Shown here: in pieces, positions 16,055 through 23,342 of the stretch
Numbering within the stretch: position 1 is the stretch's first letter
Layout: each line of letters begins with the position of its first letter
The notes under the pieces: generated by a model
The model's input: only the letters and a program-made list of their open reading frames with translations
The model's database searches: none
What the model was told of the DNA's origin: nothing
IMG/VR virus record: IMGVR_UViG_3300006641_000049
Location: 1-44,207 of that record
DNA: 44,207 nt
Source of the DNA: a virus
Strand: one strand, 5' to 3'
Translations under genes and position numbers: made by a program

Positions 16055-16432
16055 ATGCCAAAAATGAAAATTGTGTTTACGGAAGGAATGGATCTGGGAT
16101 ATTACGATGAACGACAGATTGTTCGTGATATGACGGATTGGGAAGAGGTGACGGACGAAGAACTCGCGTTGATTCACAAATACAAGTATTACATCGGGTC
16201 GCGGTGGACTGGTATGGGGTTGACCCCGCATCTCGTGGTGCAGGATGAACACTCCGTCTCGAAGAGAGTGAACGACATTCGTGAGTTGGTCCGTCAGGCC
16301 GAAGAGCAAGCCCGTCTTGCAGAGAAGAAAAAGGCCGAGGCCAAGAAGAAGCGGTTGCTCTCGAAAAAAGAAAAAATGAAGCAGGAATTCGAACGGCTCA
16401 AGAAAAAGCTGGGCGAAGATTCGGACGAATAA
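16055..16432 (+). CDS. Unknown phage protein with Lys/Glu coiled-coil tail
   Basis: 125 residues. The N-terminal half (IVFTEGMDLGYYDERQIVRD, WEEVTDEELALI, KYYIGSRW) is a small globular domain. Residues 75-120 are a charged helix rich in Lys, Glu and Ala. AAGGAGATA precedes the ATG. Lies 19 bp after the matrixin gene on the same strand. Overlaps the tail of the convergent 16398 gene by 35 bp. Confidence 0.8.
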   Translation: MPKMKIVFTEGMDLGYYDERQIVRDMTDWEEVTDEELALIHKYKYYIGSRWTGMGLTPHLVVQDEHSVSKRVNDIRELVRQAEEQARLAEKKKAEAKKKRLLSKKEKMKQEFERLKKKLGEDSDE

Positions 16433-17030
16433 ATCCAAACATCTCGTCGGGTTTGATCATGCCCATTTCCAGTTCATCGAAGGCTTCTACAGCCCCGCCA
16501 CGAAGGGGACCACCGTTCTCAATCTCATCGCGTGTGGGGGTGTATTGAAGCTGTTGCATCTGTTGCTTGGCTTCAGGATGATACACACGCCAATACCAAT
16601 ATAAGCCTGCAATCATTTCACTGAGGGTCCATTCATATCCTTCTCGTTGCGACTTACCGGCAAAGGGCGGCAGTGGCTTCACGGTTTTCGCGGGCGTCAG
16701 GAAGGTTTTCTTCGTGGCGGGATCATACAACTTGACCCACGTATTTGTCGTCGTGCGTTCTAAATCGGCCCACGACCATGTTTCGTCTTTATACGACCCT
16801 TTTTCTGCATCCGTCATGTCTTCGGCATCAATATTCGCAATCGCCGCAGCCGCATCTTGGGGGGTGCGAATCCGTTGTGATAACACATAAATGTCGTCCA
16901 CGCGCATGGGGGTCATTCGATTGCGCGTCGTATTGTGATACAACACAAAGTCATCGATGCCGACCCGTTGGTCGTGTTTAGTCATCTCTGAAAGAACGTG
17001 CATCGCGGCGGCGACGAATGGTGAAGACAT
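16398..17030 (-). CDS. Unknown phage protein (210 aa)
   Basis: Not recognised. Acidic and basic mixed, with a Trp/Tyr cluster (EWTLSEMIAGLYWYWRVYHP). The start is the ATG at 17030, 9 nt after AAGGA; a TTG at 17039 is possible. A CTAAATA element lies upstream. Similar in style to its neighbour 17062, with which it is probably co-expressed late. Confidence 0.75.
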   Translation of the reverse strand: MSSPFVAAAMHVLSEMTKHDQRVGIDDFVLYHNTTRNRMTPMRVDDIYVLSQRIRTPQDAAAAIANIDAEDMTDAEKGSYKDETWSWADLERTTTNTWVKLYDPATKKTFLTPAKTVKPLPPFAGKSQREGYEWTLSEMIAGLYWYWRVYHPEAKQQMQQLQYTPTRDEIENGGPLRGGAVEAFDELEMGMIKPDEMFGFIRPNLRPAFS

Positions 17031-17061
17031 GGGTGACAATCCTTATACAAAGTTGTTATAA

Positions 17062-17970
17062 TTATTTAGCAGTTCGTTTTCGTTTTAGCGTAAACACCAC
17101 GGACCCATCCATACCAACGTCTCCGTCAACGGTCGCTTTGTAGGCTCGTAACACAGGGTCTGTTGAATTGGCCAATTGTTGTGACCATTGGTCATACATC
17201 TGTTGTCTCAAATTTCCGCAGGCATCAAACCGAATACCTGATGGTTGTTCGTCGTGTATAAAGGACTGCATGACATGAGTGACGGTGCTAAACAAGGTGA
17301 AGACTTCTGGTAATGATAATCCGCGAGGCACATCATCAGATGACCACTTCCCACCATCGATGCGCGTTTCAAAATCCACAAACCATAAGGTGCTTGGAGG
17401 TTTGTGATAGAACAAGACGCGCCCATCCACATTTCTCAAAGAGAATCGTGCTTCTTTATAATTTTTATTATTCATCACCCATCGTATGGGTAATGGTGTT
17501 CGACGCATAGACCGTTGGAGCGAAAAACCAATTTCCTGAATCAATGATTCTGCCAATGAGGGCGCAGGCACCAGATAGCCGTGTTGTTTGGCGTGGCGTA
17601 TAGAATCAGCATCCATACCGACTGGAATCGGCGTGATGCCGGTGTTACGTAAATAGGCCATGCGATGCCGACCGTCTGTGAACCCCACGCGCCCGTTCTT
17701 ATCCACCACGACGCTCGACACTTCCAGCGGCCACGTTCGCGCCGAAGGTTTGGCCATGGAGTCCGCGAGTGTGTCATACTTCATATCGCGAGAGGTGTCT
17801 GACAGATAATGCGGGTCGGTGCGTTTCCACACACGGTCAAACGGTTGGGCGTCCACCCAGACCAGATATCGAACGGTGGGATCTTTTTCCGTAGGAAATT
17901 TGACGTGGATGTCTTTGCGATAGGGGCGACCGTCATCGCCAGACAACATGAGAGAACCAGTCGTGCGCAT
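17062..17970 (-). CDS. ParB/sulfiredoxin-like GRHR protein
   Basis: 302 residues. Residues 86-115 read VVVDKNGRVGFTDGRHRMAYL, the nucleotide-binding GRHR box of the ParB N-terminal/Srx fold, preceded by a Pro/Leu-rich strand (TWPLEVSSVVV). The remaining 180 residues are unrecognised. CTPase, ATPase or nuclease activity is possible in this fold; none can be assigned. No Shine-Dalgarno; GTTAAATA ends 6 bp before the ATG, predicting a leaderless late mRNA. Confidence 0.72.
   Translation of the reverse strand: MRTTGSLMLSGDDGRPYRKDIHVKFPTEKDPTVRYLVWVDAQPFDRVWKRTDPHYLSDTSRDMKYDTLADSMAKPSARTWPLEVSSVVVDKNGRVGFTDGRHRMAYLRNTGITPIPVGMDADSIRHAKQHGYLVPAPSLAESLIQEIGFSLQRSMRRTPLPIRWVMNNKNYKEARFSLRNVDGRVLFYHKPPSTLWFVDFETRIDGGKWSSDDVPRGLSLPEVFTLFSTVTHVMQSFIHDEQPSGIRFDACGNLRQQMYDQWSQQLANSTDPVLRAYKATVDGDVGMDGSVVFTLKRKRTAK
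17063..17069 (-). promoter_or_regulatory. Late promoter-like element
   Basis: CTAAATA overlapping the last codons of the 17062 gene, 32 bp before the ATG at 17030, which has a ribosome site. Confidence 0.4.
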
Positions 17971-17976
17971 AGTGAG

Positions 17977-17984
17977 TATTTAAC
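17977..17984 (-). promoter_or_regulatory. Late promoter-like element placed for a leaderless mRNA
   Basis: GTTAAATA, 6 bp from the ATG at 17970. Confidence 0.45.
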
Positions 17985-17987
17985 TTA

Positions 17988-18248
17988 TCAACGATTGGAA
18001 TGCATTAATGGCAGCACATCTTCTTCTGGTTCGCAGATGTCTGTTTTAAAATTATAAAACTCATTTTTTCCGGTGGTGGTGTTGCGTACAGACAAATACC
18101 ACGTGCCGTGTATTTGTACAGGATGTTCGCCGGGTATCAACGTATAGGGGTTGCCGTCCCAACCTTTGTCCCAATTGGTGGGGTATTGATTGGATTGGGC
18201 CATCTCCTGAAGAATATGATGTGTAATCTGAATAAAATTATCTGCCAT
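17988..18248 (-). CDS. Unknown 86-residue protein
   Basis: Compact, acidic, with a conserved-looking centre (NPYTLIPGEHPVQIHGTWYL). AAGGA precedes the ATG. Its AATAAATA element lies in the end of the upstream gene. Not recognised. Confidence 0.7.
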   Translation of the reverse strand: MADNFIQITHHILQEMAQSNQYPTNWDKGWDGNPYTLIPGEHPVQIHGTWYLSVRNTTTGKNEFYNFKTDICEPEEDVLPLMHSNR

Positions 18249-18282
18249 ATGATTAGTCCTTCGTTGAATAATACACTACAGA

Positions 18283-18290
18283 TATTTATT
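18283..18290 (-). promoter_or_regulatory. Late promoter-like element
   Basis: AATAAATA, 34 bp before the ATG at 18248. Confidence 0.45.
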
Positions 18291-18924
18291 GCCGGTGGTC
18301 TTTCAGGTAGGCTAAAATTTCATCGGCGTAGATGTCCTCAGATGATAGCTCAGAGTAAATCGTCCATCCATCTTTTGTCAGATAGCGTGTTGGGAAATTG
18401 TCACCGTCAACAGATTTTTTAAATTTAAATCGGAGTGTCTGTAATGCTTGATCAATGGTCATACTCGGCCATTTATTTCTATTCATAGGTTGTGACAATA
18501 GTGCATCACCACCATGGTCCTCCTTACGATTCATCAAATAGGCATACAATCCTGCACGAATATCACGGACAGGTATTAATTTTCCAGAGTTCCATGATTT
18601 ACCATAAAACGGATGACTCCAATCCGTGCCTTCTTTATGTTTTCCACAATTATCACAACTATTCCAGTCACCCGGCTCAACGGTTGCTTCTAATGTTTTG
18701 TCGCTGGTGTCGTATCGTCTGCGGTTTTCGAGTTCTTGCAACACACCAACCGCGCAGGCTGGGCAATATATTCCATAAGTTGCTGGTGTGGTGACGACAA
18801 ATTGACGTTTGTGCTTTTTTTGCATTTTTTCTGCAAATGCTGGGGCGCTGTGTATATCATCACCGGTAAAGTGAGTGACATTTCCGGTAGTCGTGATTTC
18901 TTCGATAAGTTTCATGTATAACAT
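18286..18924 (-). CDS. Unknown protein with two Cys pairs
   Basis: 212 residues. IYCPACAVGV (about residue 54) and NSCDNCGKH (about residue 89) form a four-Cys zinc-ribbon candidate. The C-terminus is alpha-helical and charged. AGGG precedes the ATG; a second in-frame ATG lies three codons on. Transcription probably starts at CATAAATA upstream. Nucleic-acid or protein binding is possible. Confidence 0.72.
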   Translation of the reverse strand: MLYMKLIEEITTTGNVTHFTGDDIHSAPAFAEKMQKKHKRQFVVTTPATYGIYCPACAVGVLQELENRRRYDTSDKTLEATVEPGDWNSCDNCGKHKEGTDWSHPFYGKSWNSGKLIPVRDIRAGLYAYLMNRKEDHGGDALLSQPMNRNKWPSMTIDQALQTLRFKFKKSVDGDNFPTRYLTKDGWTIYSELSSEDIYADEILAYLKDHRQ

Positions 18925-18957
18925 AGAGTCAACCCTGATACGGTAAAATATTGTACA

Positions 18958-18965
18958 TATTTATG
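18958..18965 (-). promoter_or_regulatory. Late promoter-like element
   Basis: CATAAATA, 33 bp before the ATG at 18924. Confidence 0.5.
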
Positions 18966-18970
18966 TGTGG

Positions 18971-19210
18971 GGGGACTCCTAGACGAATTTTTCTGTGAAA
19001 TATAAAGTCTGTTGTGAATGGTGTTGAATGGTGTTGAATGGGGTGGATATTTTTTGGGGAGTCCCTAGATGGATTTTTCTGTGAAATATAAAGTCGGTTG
19101 TGAACGATGTGGACGATGTGGACGATGTGGACGATGTGGGGTTGTTTTTTTCTAGGAGTCCCTAGACAAATTGTTGAATGAAATATAAACAGGGATAGAC
19201 GAGAAACGAT
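18971..19210. repeat. Three imperfect direct repeats with internal microsatellites
   Basis: Units start near 18971, 19056 and 19155. Each holds GAGTCCCTAGA-like sequence, then an AT core GTGAAATATAAA (GAATGAAATATAAA in the third), then a short tandem tail: GAATGGTGTT repeats after the first, four CGATGTGGA (19105-19140) after the second. Non-coding. A regulatory, origin or recombination role is possible. Confidence 0.7.
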
Positions 19211-19314
19211 GTGGGGGTTTAGGCATATGGGAACCCATGACCCCATGTCAACCCCTTTTTTATAGTCACTTTTTTGACACCCCCCTCCCCCCCTACCACA
19301 CCCCCCACCCCCCA

Positions 19315-19349
19315 GTCAAGCCCAAAAAACATATTGTTTTTTGCTTGAC
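19315..19349. repeat. Inverted repeat GTCAAGC...GCTTGAC
   Basis: Arms of 7 + 7 bp (GTCAAGC, then AAAAAAC after a 2-nt bulge) around ATAT. A second 6-bp hairpin follows at 19351-19370. Confidence 0.5.
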
Positions 19350-19474
19350 ACGGCACCCCCTGTCGTGCCGCCCCCCCTCCCCCCTACTACAGCCTGTCCC
19401 TGCCGGTCAAGCACTATTTTTCCCCTTGACACCCTCCCCCTCCCCATGCTAGCCACCTGACGCCTACACCAGCA

Positions 19475-19519
19475 CCCTCCCCCCTGTCAAGGAAAAGATT
19501 TCGCTGGACAGGGGGAGGG
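19475..19519. terminator. Hairpin downstream of the 19528 gene
   Basis: Arms CCCTCCCCCCTGTC and GACAGGGGGAGGG (13 bp, one bulge), 9 bp past the stop of the minus-strand gene. No U-tract, so rho-independent termination is not assured. Confidence 0.45.
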
Positions 19520-19527
19520 ACGGTGTG

Positions 19528-19851
19528 CTAGATGGCCAGCGCCATCTTGCGGTGCAGATCAATCACATATGATCCGCCGTCGTGGTCGATATCTGGCACC
19601 GTGCGTTCCCACGACACCCGCAATTGCCGTGTCAGATACTCGCGGGTGTGTGCGGTGGCGTCGTCTGGGCGCGACCAGTAGCGTTCCGCGTGATAGGCCA
19701 GCACCAATGCAATCACGATGAACTGAATCTGTTCCACCGGCATCGTCGGCAGTGTGTCCGCGTATTCCGTCAGCAGGAACTGCGCGGCGAACTCCAGCGC
19801 CATGCCGTAATCATTGTCGCAGAGATACAACAACAAAAAGTTTTGTTTCAT
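19528..19851 (-). CDS. Unknown phage protein (107 aa)
   Basis: All-helical in appearance (LEFAAQFLLTEYADTLPTM, IQFIVIALVLAYHAERYW) with an opening LLYLCDNDYGMALE pattern found in other phage hypotheticals. The start follows TGGAG. First gene of the GC-rich block. Role unknown. Confidence 0.72.
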   Translation of the reverse strand: MKQNFLLLYLCDNDYGMALEFAAQFLLTEYADTLPTMPVEQIQFIVIALVLAYHAERYWSRPDDATAHTREYLTRQLRVSWERTVPDIDHDGGSYVIDLHRKMALAI

Positions 19852-19979
19852 CGAATGCTCCACTGCCGCATTGCTGCGGCGGAAACGGGCGTAGCGGGCG
19901 AGAAGTCGTCTCGCCCGCCACTGCCCTATGGTTGTCGGTCGGTCGTGGCTCCTGCGGCTCCGTAGGGGCGCTAGCCCTT

Positions 19980-20207
19980 CTAGGCGAAGTAGATGGTACG
20001 AACGTCGTCGGGGTTAACGTCCATATCGGTATTGACTGTTTGGTTGTGGCTGGCGTGGACGACCGTCCAACGGACAGCCAGCTTCCAGCCGTCTTCCTGC
20101 ACGACACCGTACACGGTGCCGCGAGTGCCAGCCAGCACGATGGCGACGTGCTGTTCGCCGTTCTCGATCCACGTCTGCGAGATGGTACGAACCGCTTCGA
20201 TGTTCAT
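19980..20207 (-). CDS. Unknown 75-residue protein
   Basis: Small beta-rich protein (QHVAIVLAGTRGTVYGVV, WKLAVRWTVVHA), SH3-like in hydropathy pattern but not assignable. GGAGAAC precedes the second ATG. Not recognised. Confidence 0.68.
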   Translation of the reverse strand: MNIEAVRTISQTWIENGEQHVAIVLAGTRGTVYGVVQEDGWKLAVRWTVVHASHNQTVNTDMDVNPDDVRTIYFA

Positions 20208-20271
20208 CAATGTTGTTCTCCCAGATGAAGACGAGCAGCAGAGGTTGCCCCCTGCTGCTCAGGTTTGTAGG

Positions 20272-21072
20272 TTAGCTGACGATAGGCCGCTTGCCGGTGG
20301 CGAAGCTGCGGTCGTCGGCCTTGCGCTGCCACGTGGCCGTGACGGTCACGGTGTCGCCACGGTTGATGCCGCTCCCGCTGGGGCGAGTGCAGAACACCCG
20401 TGCGCCGTTGGGAAGCTCGACCAGCATCTTCACGACGACATCCCACGCGTTGTATGAGAAGTCGTTCTGGTATTCCTTCAGGCTGACGACGGTGCCGGTG
20501 ACGGTGGCGCGGCCTTCCGGCGCATCGCCCTTCGGCGTCAGCGCAGCCGCCGCCTTCGCCGCCGCCCGCTCGATGTCGCGGTGGAGGCTCTGCTCGACGG
20601 TGACACGCTGCCGGTCAGTGAGCGACCCGTAGCGGTTGATGCTCTCCAGCACCGAGAGGGCGAAGCCGTTGCGCCCGTGGACGGGATGATTCACGCCCTG
20701 TTCCATCACCGGCTGCGCGAGGGCGGCGAAGTCGGGATACTTCTGCCAGAACGCTTCGATGCTCTGGCGCAGACGCTGCGAAGCGGCGTGAGCGGTGGCA
20801 CGGGCCTGAAGCTTCGCCAGCAGGTATTCCGACCGGCCAGAGAAGCCCAGCTTGTCGGTGCAGATGGCACCGAAGACGACGAGCGTCTGCGTCGGCGCGT
20901 GGCGGCAGACCGTGATGTAGCGCACGGTGCCGTTGCCGCAGTGACAGCACTTGTGTGTGCTGCCGGTGATGTTGAGTGCGCGAAGCTCGACGGTGTCGAG
21001 TTGGTTGTCGAAGTAGCCGGTGACGGTGTAGTCGGTCGGGTTGAAGTGCGTCGGGTTGTGAATGGTGGACAT
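20272..21072 (-). CDS. Unknown protein with Cys pair and possible OB-like C-terminus
   Basis: 266 residues. THKCCHCGNGTVRYITVC (residues 39-56) may bind zinc. The middle is helical (LQARATAHAASQRLRQSIEA). The last 90 residues alternate strands (ATVTGTVVSLKEYQ, VVKMLVELPNGARVFCT, GDTVTVTATW), suggesting an OB-like nucleic-acid-binding barrel. The start follows AGGTGA. Assignment of the fold is tentative. Confidence 0.75.
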   Translation of the reverse strand: MSTIHNPTHFNPTDYTVTGYFDNQLDTVELRALNITGSTHKCCHCGNGTVRYITVCRHAPTQTLVVFGAICTDKLGFSGRSEYLLAKLQARATAHAASQRLRQSIEAFWQKYPDFAALAQPVMEQGVNHPVHGRNGFALSVLESINRYGSLTDRQRVTVEQSLHRDIERAAAKAAAALTPKGDAPEGRATVTGTVVSLKEYQNDFSYNAWDVVVKMLVELPNGARVFCTRPSGSGINRGDTVTVTATWQRKADDRSFATGKRPIVS

Positions 21073-21139
21073 GGTTTCACCTCAAAAGAATTTCGGTTGA
21101 ATGTGATGTAGTGGGTTTCGGTCTGAGGCGCATGCAGGT

Positions 21140-21544
21140 TTAGTTGCTGTTGCGCTCAGTCCACTCGCTGACCGGCGCAATCGCCGGTTCGAGGTTCGTT
21201 GTGTAGTCGGCAATGGCGTCCCATCCATCGTTGCCATACACAAAGTAGATGTAGCCGTCCGGAAGGTCGTTCGTATCCGTGTCCGGCTTGTAGGCGATGA
21301 GGAATTCCTCATCCACGTCCATCATGCCGTCCAGCACCTTCTGCTGGTCGGTCGTCGGCGGAAACTCGCAGCATGGCTCACCGGAATACTGCACCGAGAG
21401 CTTGTAGCCCGCCGCGAGAAGAGCTTCGACGGTGCGCGTGACCACTTCCGCCTCGATAGTGATACGGCGGCAGGTATGGCACCAAACCCGCGACCGATTG
21501 TCGGCGGGCGTTTCCTGATGCGTCGAGCAGGTGTTACGAAGCAT
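21140..21544 (-). CDS. Unknown protein with Cys motifs
   Basis: 134 residues from the ATG after GGAGA. VWCHTCRR near residue 20 plus an upstream TCSTH make a possible zinc site. The rest is acidic, ending in NLEPAIAPVSEW. No known family recognised. Confidence 0.7.
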   Translation of the reverse strand: MLRNTCSTHQETPADNRSRVWCHTCRRITIEAEVVTRTVEALLAAGYKLSVQYSGEPCCEFPPTTDQQKVLDGMMDVDEEFLIAYKPDTDTNDLPDGYIYFVYGNDGWDAIADYTTNLEPAIAPVSEWTERNSN

Positions 21545-21736
21545 GTCTGTCTCCAAATCTGAAGGCTTGCGCCTCAGACCGAAAACCACTACAATGGTCG
21601 TTCGTTTTATTCAGTTGTCAGGGAGCGCCGTTCACCGGCACCGTGCGCCGATGAAGAGATATTATCACAGATGGGCCGTCGTGCAACACAAAAACGACAG
21701 GGTGTCGAAAAAAAATTATGGATGGGGTGACGGCGT

Positions 21737-21810
21737 GTGTCCTGATTCGAGGACAGCCGCCGGTTGGTGTCCTGAAAAGTGGACACTGTCCTGTCTGGAG
21801 GATAGTGGCC
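21737..21810. repeat. GAGGACA palindrome cluster (short copy)
   Basis: Three units with right arms at 21749, 21779 and 21798. The first, TGTCCTGATTCGAGGACAG, is identical to a unit of the array at 30.4 kb. Confidence 0.7.
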
Positions 21811-21887
21811 GGAAGCGGTGCCGCCGGATATGCGTGAACCGCCATGGGCGCATTCCGCACTGGCACAGCGGCACCGCTGCCGTTGTT

Positions 21888-21917
21888 CCCCACCACCACG
21901 CAGGGTTGGTGGTGGGG
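21888..21917 (-). terminator. Hairpin after the 21935 gene
   Basis: Perfect 11-bp stem, 8-nt loop, 17 bp past the stop. No U-tract follows. Confidence 0.45.
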
Positions 21918-21934
21918 TTACTGGTGGCGAGTCT

Positions 21935-22183
21935 CTACCACACGACCCTCACACCCTTTCGCCGCCGCCAGCCCAGCACCGTCGAGGCGTCGTTGATCTG
22001 GTCGAGGTACTTACACTCGGCGTGGGCATCGCCCATCCGTGCGGCGTTCTCGGCGGCTTCGCTGGCGTCCTGCATGATGTAGCGCAGGGAGGCGTCGGTC
22101 CTGCGCCAGTAATGCTCGTGCTGAAGGTGCATCTCTGGCGCTTTCGGAATCACGTCGTAGGTGGTGTAGGTGGTCACAGTCAT
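21935..22183 (-). CDS. Unknown 82-residue protein
   Basis: Starts MTVTTYTTYD; the middle is helical and Ala-rich (DASEAAENAARMGDAHAE), ending basic. GAGGAG precedes the ATG, and the promoter lies 25 bp further up. Not recognised. Confidence 0.68.
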   Translation of the reverse strand: MTVTTYTTYDVIPKAPEMHLQHEHYWRRTDASLRYIMQDASEAAENAARMGDAHAECKYLDQINDASTVLGWRRRKGVRVVW

Positions 22184-22208
22184 TCGGCGCTCCTCAACTC
22201 TGAGAACA

Positions 22209-22237
22209 AGGATAGCACGGCGTTCTGTGCCAGTCAA
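22209..22237 (-). promoter_or_regulatory. Promoter for the 22183 gene
   Basis: -35 TTGACT, 17 bp, -10 TATCCT. Confidence 0.7.
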
Positions 22238-22261
22238 CACATTTCTGCGAAAGATATTAGG

Positions 22262-22295
22262 AGGCCCGGCCCCTTATCTATTAGGCCCGGCCCCC
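22262..22295. repeat. Paired GC-rich direct repeat
   Basis: AGGCCCGGCCCC twice, start to start 21 bp, 25 bp upstream of the promoter -35. A similar pair is at 30911-30944. Confidence 0.6.
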
Positions 22296-22301
22296 TAACG
22301 T

Positions 22302-22481
22302 TCACGCCCGTCGCCAGCTTGAGTCGCGCTCCTCGCGGTCTTCGTAGGCAGTAACGGCATCCCACAAGGCGTCCATACGGGCAACGTCCTCTGGAGTGGC
22401 AAGCCCGTCTTGTTCCTTCTCTTCTAACTCGTTGGCCTCGTCAACTGCTTTCTCGTACTGTGTGTACGTCGTAATCTTCAT
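22302..22481 (-). CDS. Unknown 59-residue acidic protein
   Basis: Helical (YEKAVDEANELEEKEQDGLA, then MDALWDAVTAYEDRE). Starts 1 bp after the upstream stop; GGGAGGG lies about 10 nt before the ATG. Likely co-translated with 22483. Confidence 0.7.
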   Translation of the reverse strand: MKITTYTQYEKAVDEANELEEKEQDGLATPEDVARMDALWDAVTAYEDREERDSSWRRA

Positions 22482-22482
22482 G

Positions 22483-22686
22483 TTATACATTCCCTCCCTC
22501 TGCCAGTGCGGCACAACGTGGACACATCTGATTGATGGACGCACGACGACCGCTGCATGTGGTGTAGTCACGTCTGCCGATACAGGGACACTGTCGCACG
22601 ACGGCCTTAAGACGTTGCACCTGCGCCTTTGTGGCGTCCAGTTCAGCCAGCAGCTTTGCGATTGACTCGTTTTGGATTTCGCCCAT
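22483..22686 (-). CDS. Unknown protein: coiled coil plus Cys cluster
   Basis: 67 residues. An N-terminal heptad-like helix (IAKLLAELDATKAQVQRLK) is followed by RQCPCIGRRDYTTC and MCPRCAAL, five Cys that could bind zinc. No Shine-Dalgarno: the -10 lies 6 bp from the ATG, so the message should be leaderless. Confidence 0.7.
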   Translation of the reverse strand: MGEIQNESIAKLLAELDATKAQVQRLKAVVRQCPCIGRRDYTTCSGRRASINQMCPRCAALAEGGNV

Positions 22687-22692
22687 GTAGAG

Positions 22693-22722
22693 ATTCTCTC
22701 ACAGAAGACGGGTGGTTGTCAA
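22693..22722 (-). promoter_or_regulatory. Promoter, leaderless placement (22686)
   Basis: -35 TTGACA, 18 bp, -10 GAGAAT; 6 bp to ATG. Confidence 0.7.
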
Positions 22723-22778
22723 TCCATCGTGAGATGCAGGTCCGCCTCGTAGGCAGTAACAGCATCCCCCCTATCGTG

Positions 22779-23192
22779 TTACGCCTTGTTGTTCATCTGC
22801 GTCAACTCCGCCGCAACTACATACGCGGCGTCCCAATCCTCACGGCTCGGATACAGCTTCCCACACCGCTTGAACGCCATCTGTGCCGCCCGCTTGAATG
22901 GCACGTTTGCCACGATCTGCACGTCCACGTTGTCGCACGACCAGACTTCCAGCGTGTTGAGGTCGAGGTAGTTGGTGGTGTATCGCTTGGTGAACCCGAA
23001 GCTCCGGAGTTCATCATGCAGCTTGTACCCCTCGCTCATTGGCATCTGAACGAAGTAGTCCCAATCGCTGGAGGGGCGGTTGGTCCCAAAGAACCGCGAA
23101 CCCGACAGGTAGAACGTGTAGGTGCTGGCGGCAAGCTTGTCCAGCGCCGTCTTCGGCTGCATCGTCTGATGGTTGTTGTCGTCAATCAGCAT
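22779..23192 (-). CDS. Minimal nucleotidyltransferase (Pol-beta superfamily)
   Basis: 137 residues. FYLSGSRFFGTNRPSSDWDY is the GSxxxG...SDxD signature, and VDVQIV supplies a third Asp. The size fits MNT-type enzymes, which transfer NMP or AMP groups to proteins, RNA or small molecules. No HEPN partner is seen nearby, so this is not an obvious toxin-antitoxin pair. AAGGAGAG precedes the ATG, with a strong promoter upstream. Catalysis and target are inferred only. Confidence 0.72.
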   Translation of the reverse strand: MLIDDNNHQTMQPKTALDKLAASTYTFYLSGSRFFGTNRPSSDWDYFVQMPMSEGYKLHDELRSFGFTKRYTTNYLDLNTLEVWSCDNVDVQIVANVPFKRAAQMAFKRCGKLYPSREDWDAAYVVAAELTQMNNKA

Positions 23193-23213
23193 TCGTCTCT
23201 CCTTGTGTAAACC

Positions 23214-23243
23214 ATTCTACAACAGGGTGTCGGTCGGTGTCAA
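23214..23243 (-). promoter_or_regulatory. Promoter for the nucleotidyltransferase gene
   Basis: -35 TTGACA, 18 bp, -10 TAGAAT. Confidence 0.75.
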
Positions 23244-23252
23244 GGAATGTTT

Positions 23253-23342
23253 TTATCCTCGTCTGAACCAGCCACGCATGAGCCAGAGGCACCAGTCGGT
23301 GAGCCAGTCCCAGCGAGACGGTCGAAGCGGTCCTACAGCCAT
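23253..23342 (-). CDS. Possible 29-residue Trp-rich peptide
   Basis: ATG overlaps the last codons of the 23333 gene. It has five Trp and ends RGWFRRG. Short, and without its own ribosome site, so it would depend on coupling. Low certainty. Confidence 0.3.
   Translation of the reverse strand: MAVGPLRPSRWDWLTDWCLWLMRGWFRRG

Larger units (their letters stand above)
19251..19527. other. C-rich non-coding boundary region
   Basis: Long C runs and several GTCAAG/CTTGAC inverted pairs. No credible ORF on either strand. Separates the lower-GC late block from the GC-rich small-gene block. Confidence 0.65.
21590..21934. other. Non-coding stretch with GAGGACA palindromes
   Basis: No credible gene. Three palindromic TGTCC-N-GGACA units at 21737-21810 and, at 21888-21917, a perfect hairpin (11-bp arms CCCCACCACCA, 8-nt loop) just past the stop of the 21935 gene. 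Confidence 0.55.
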
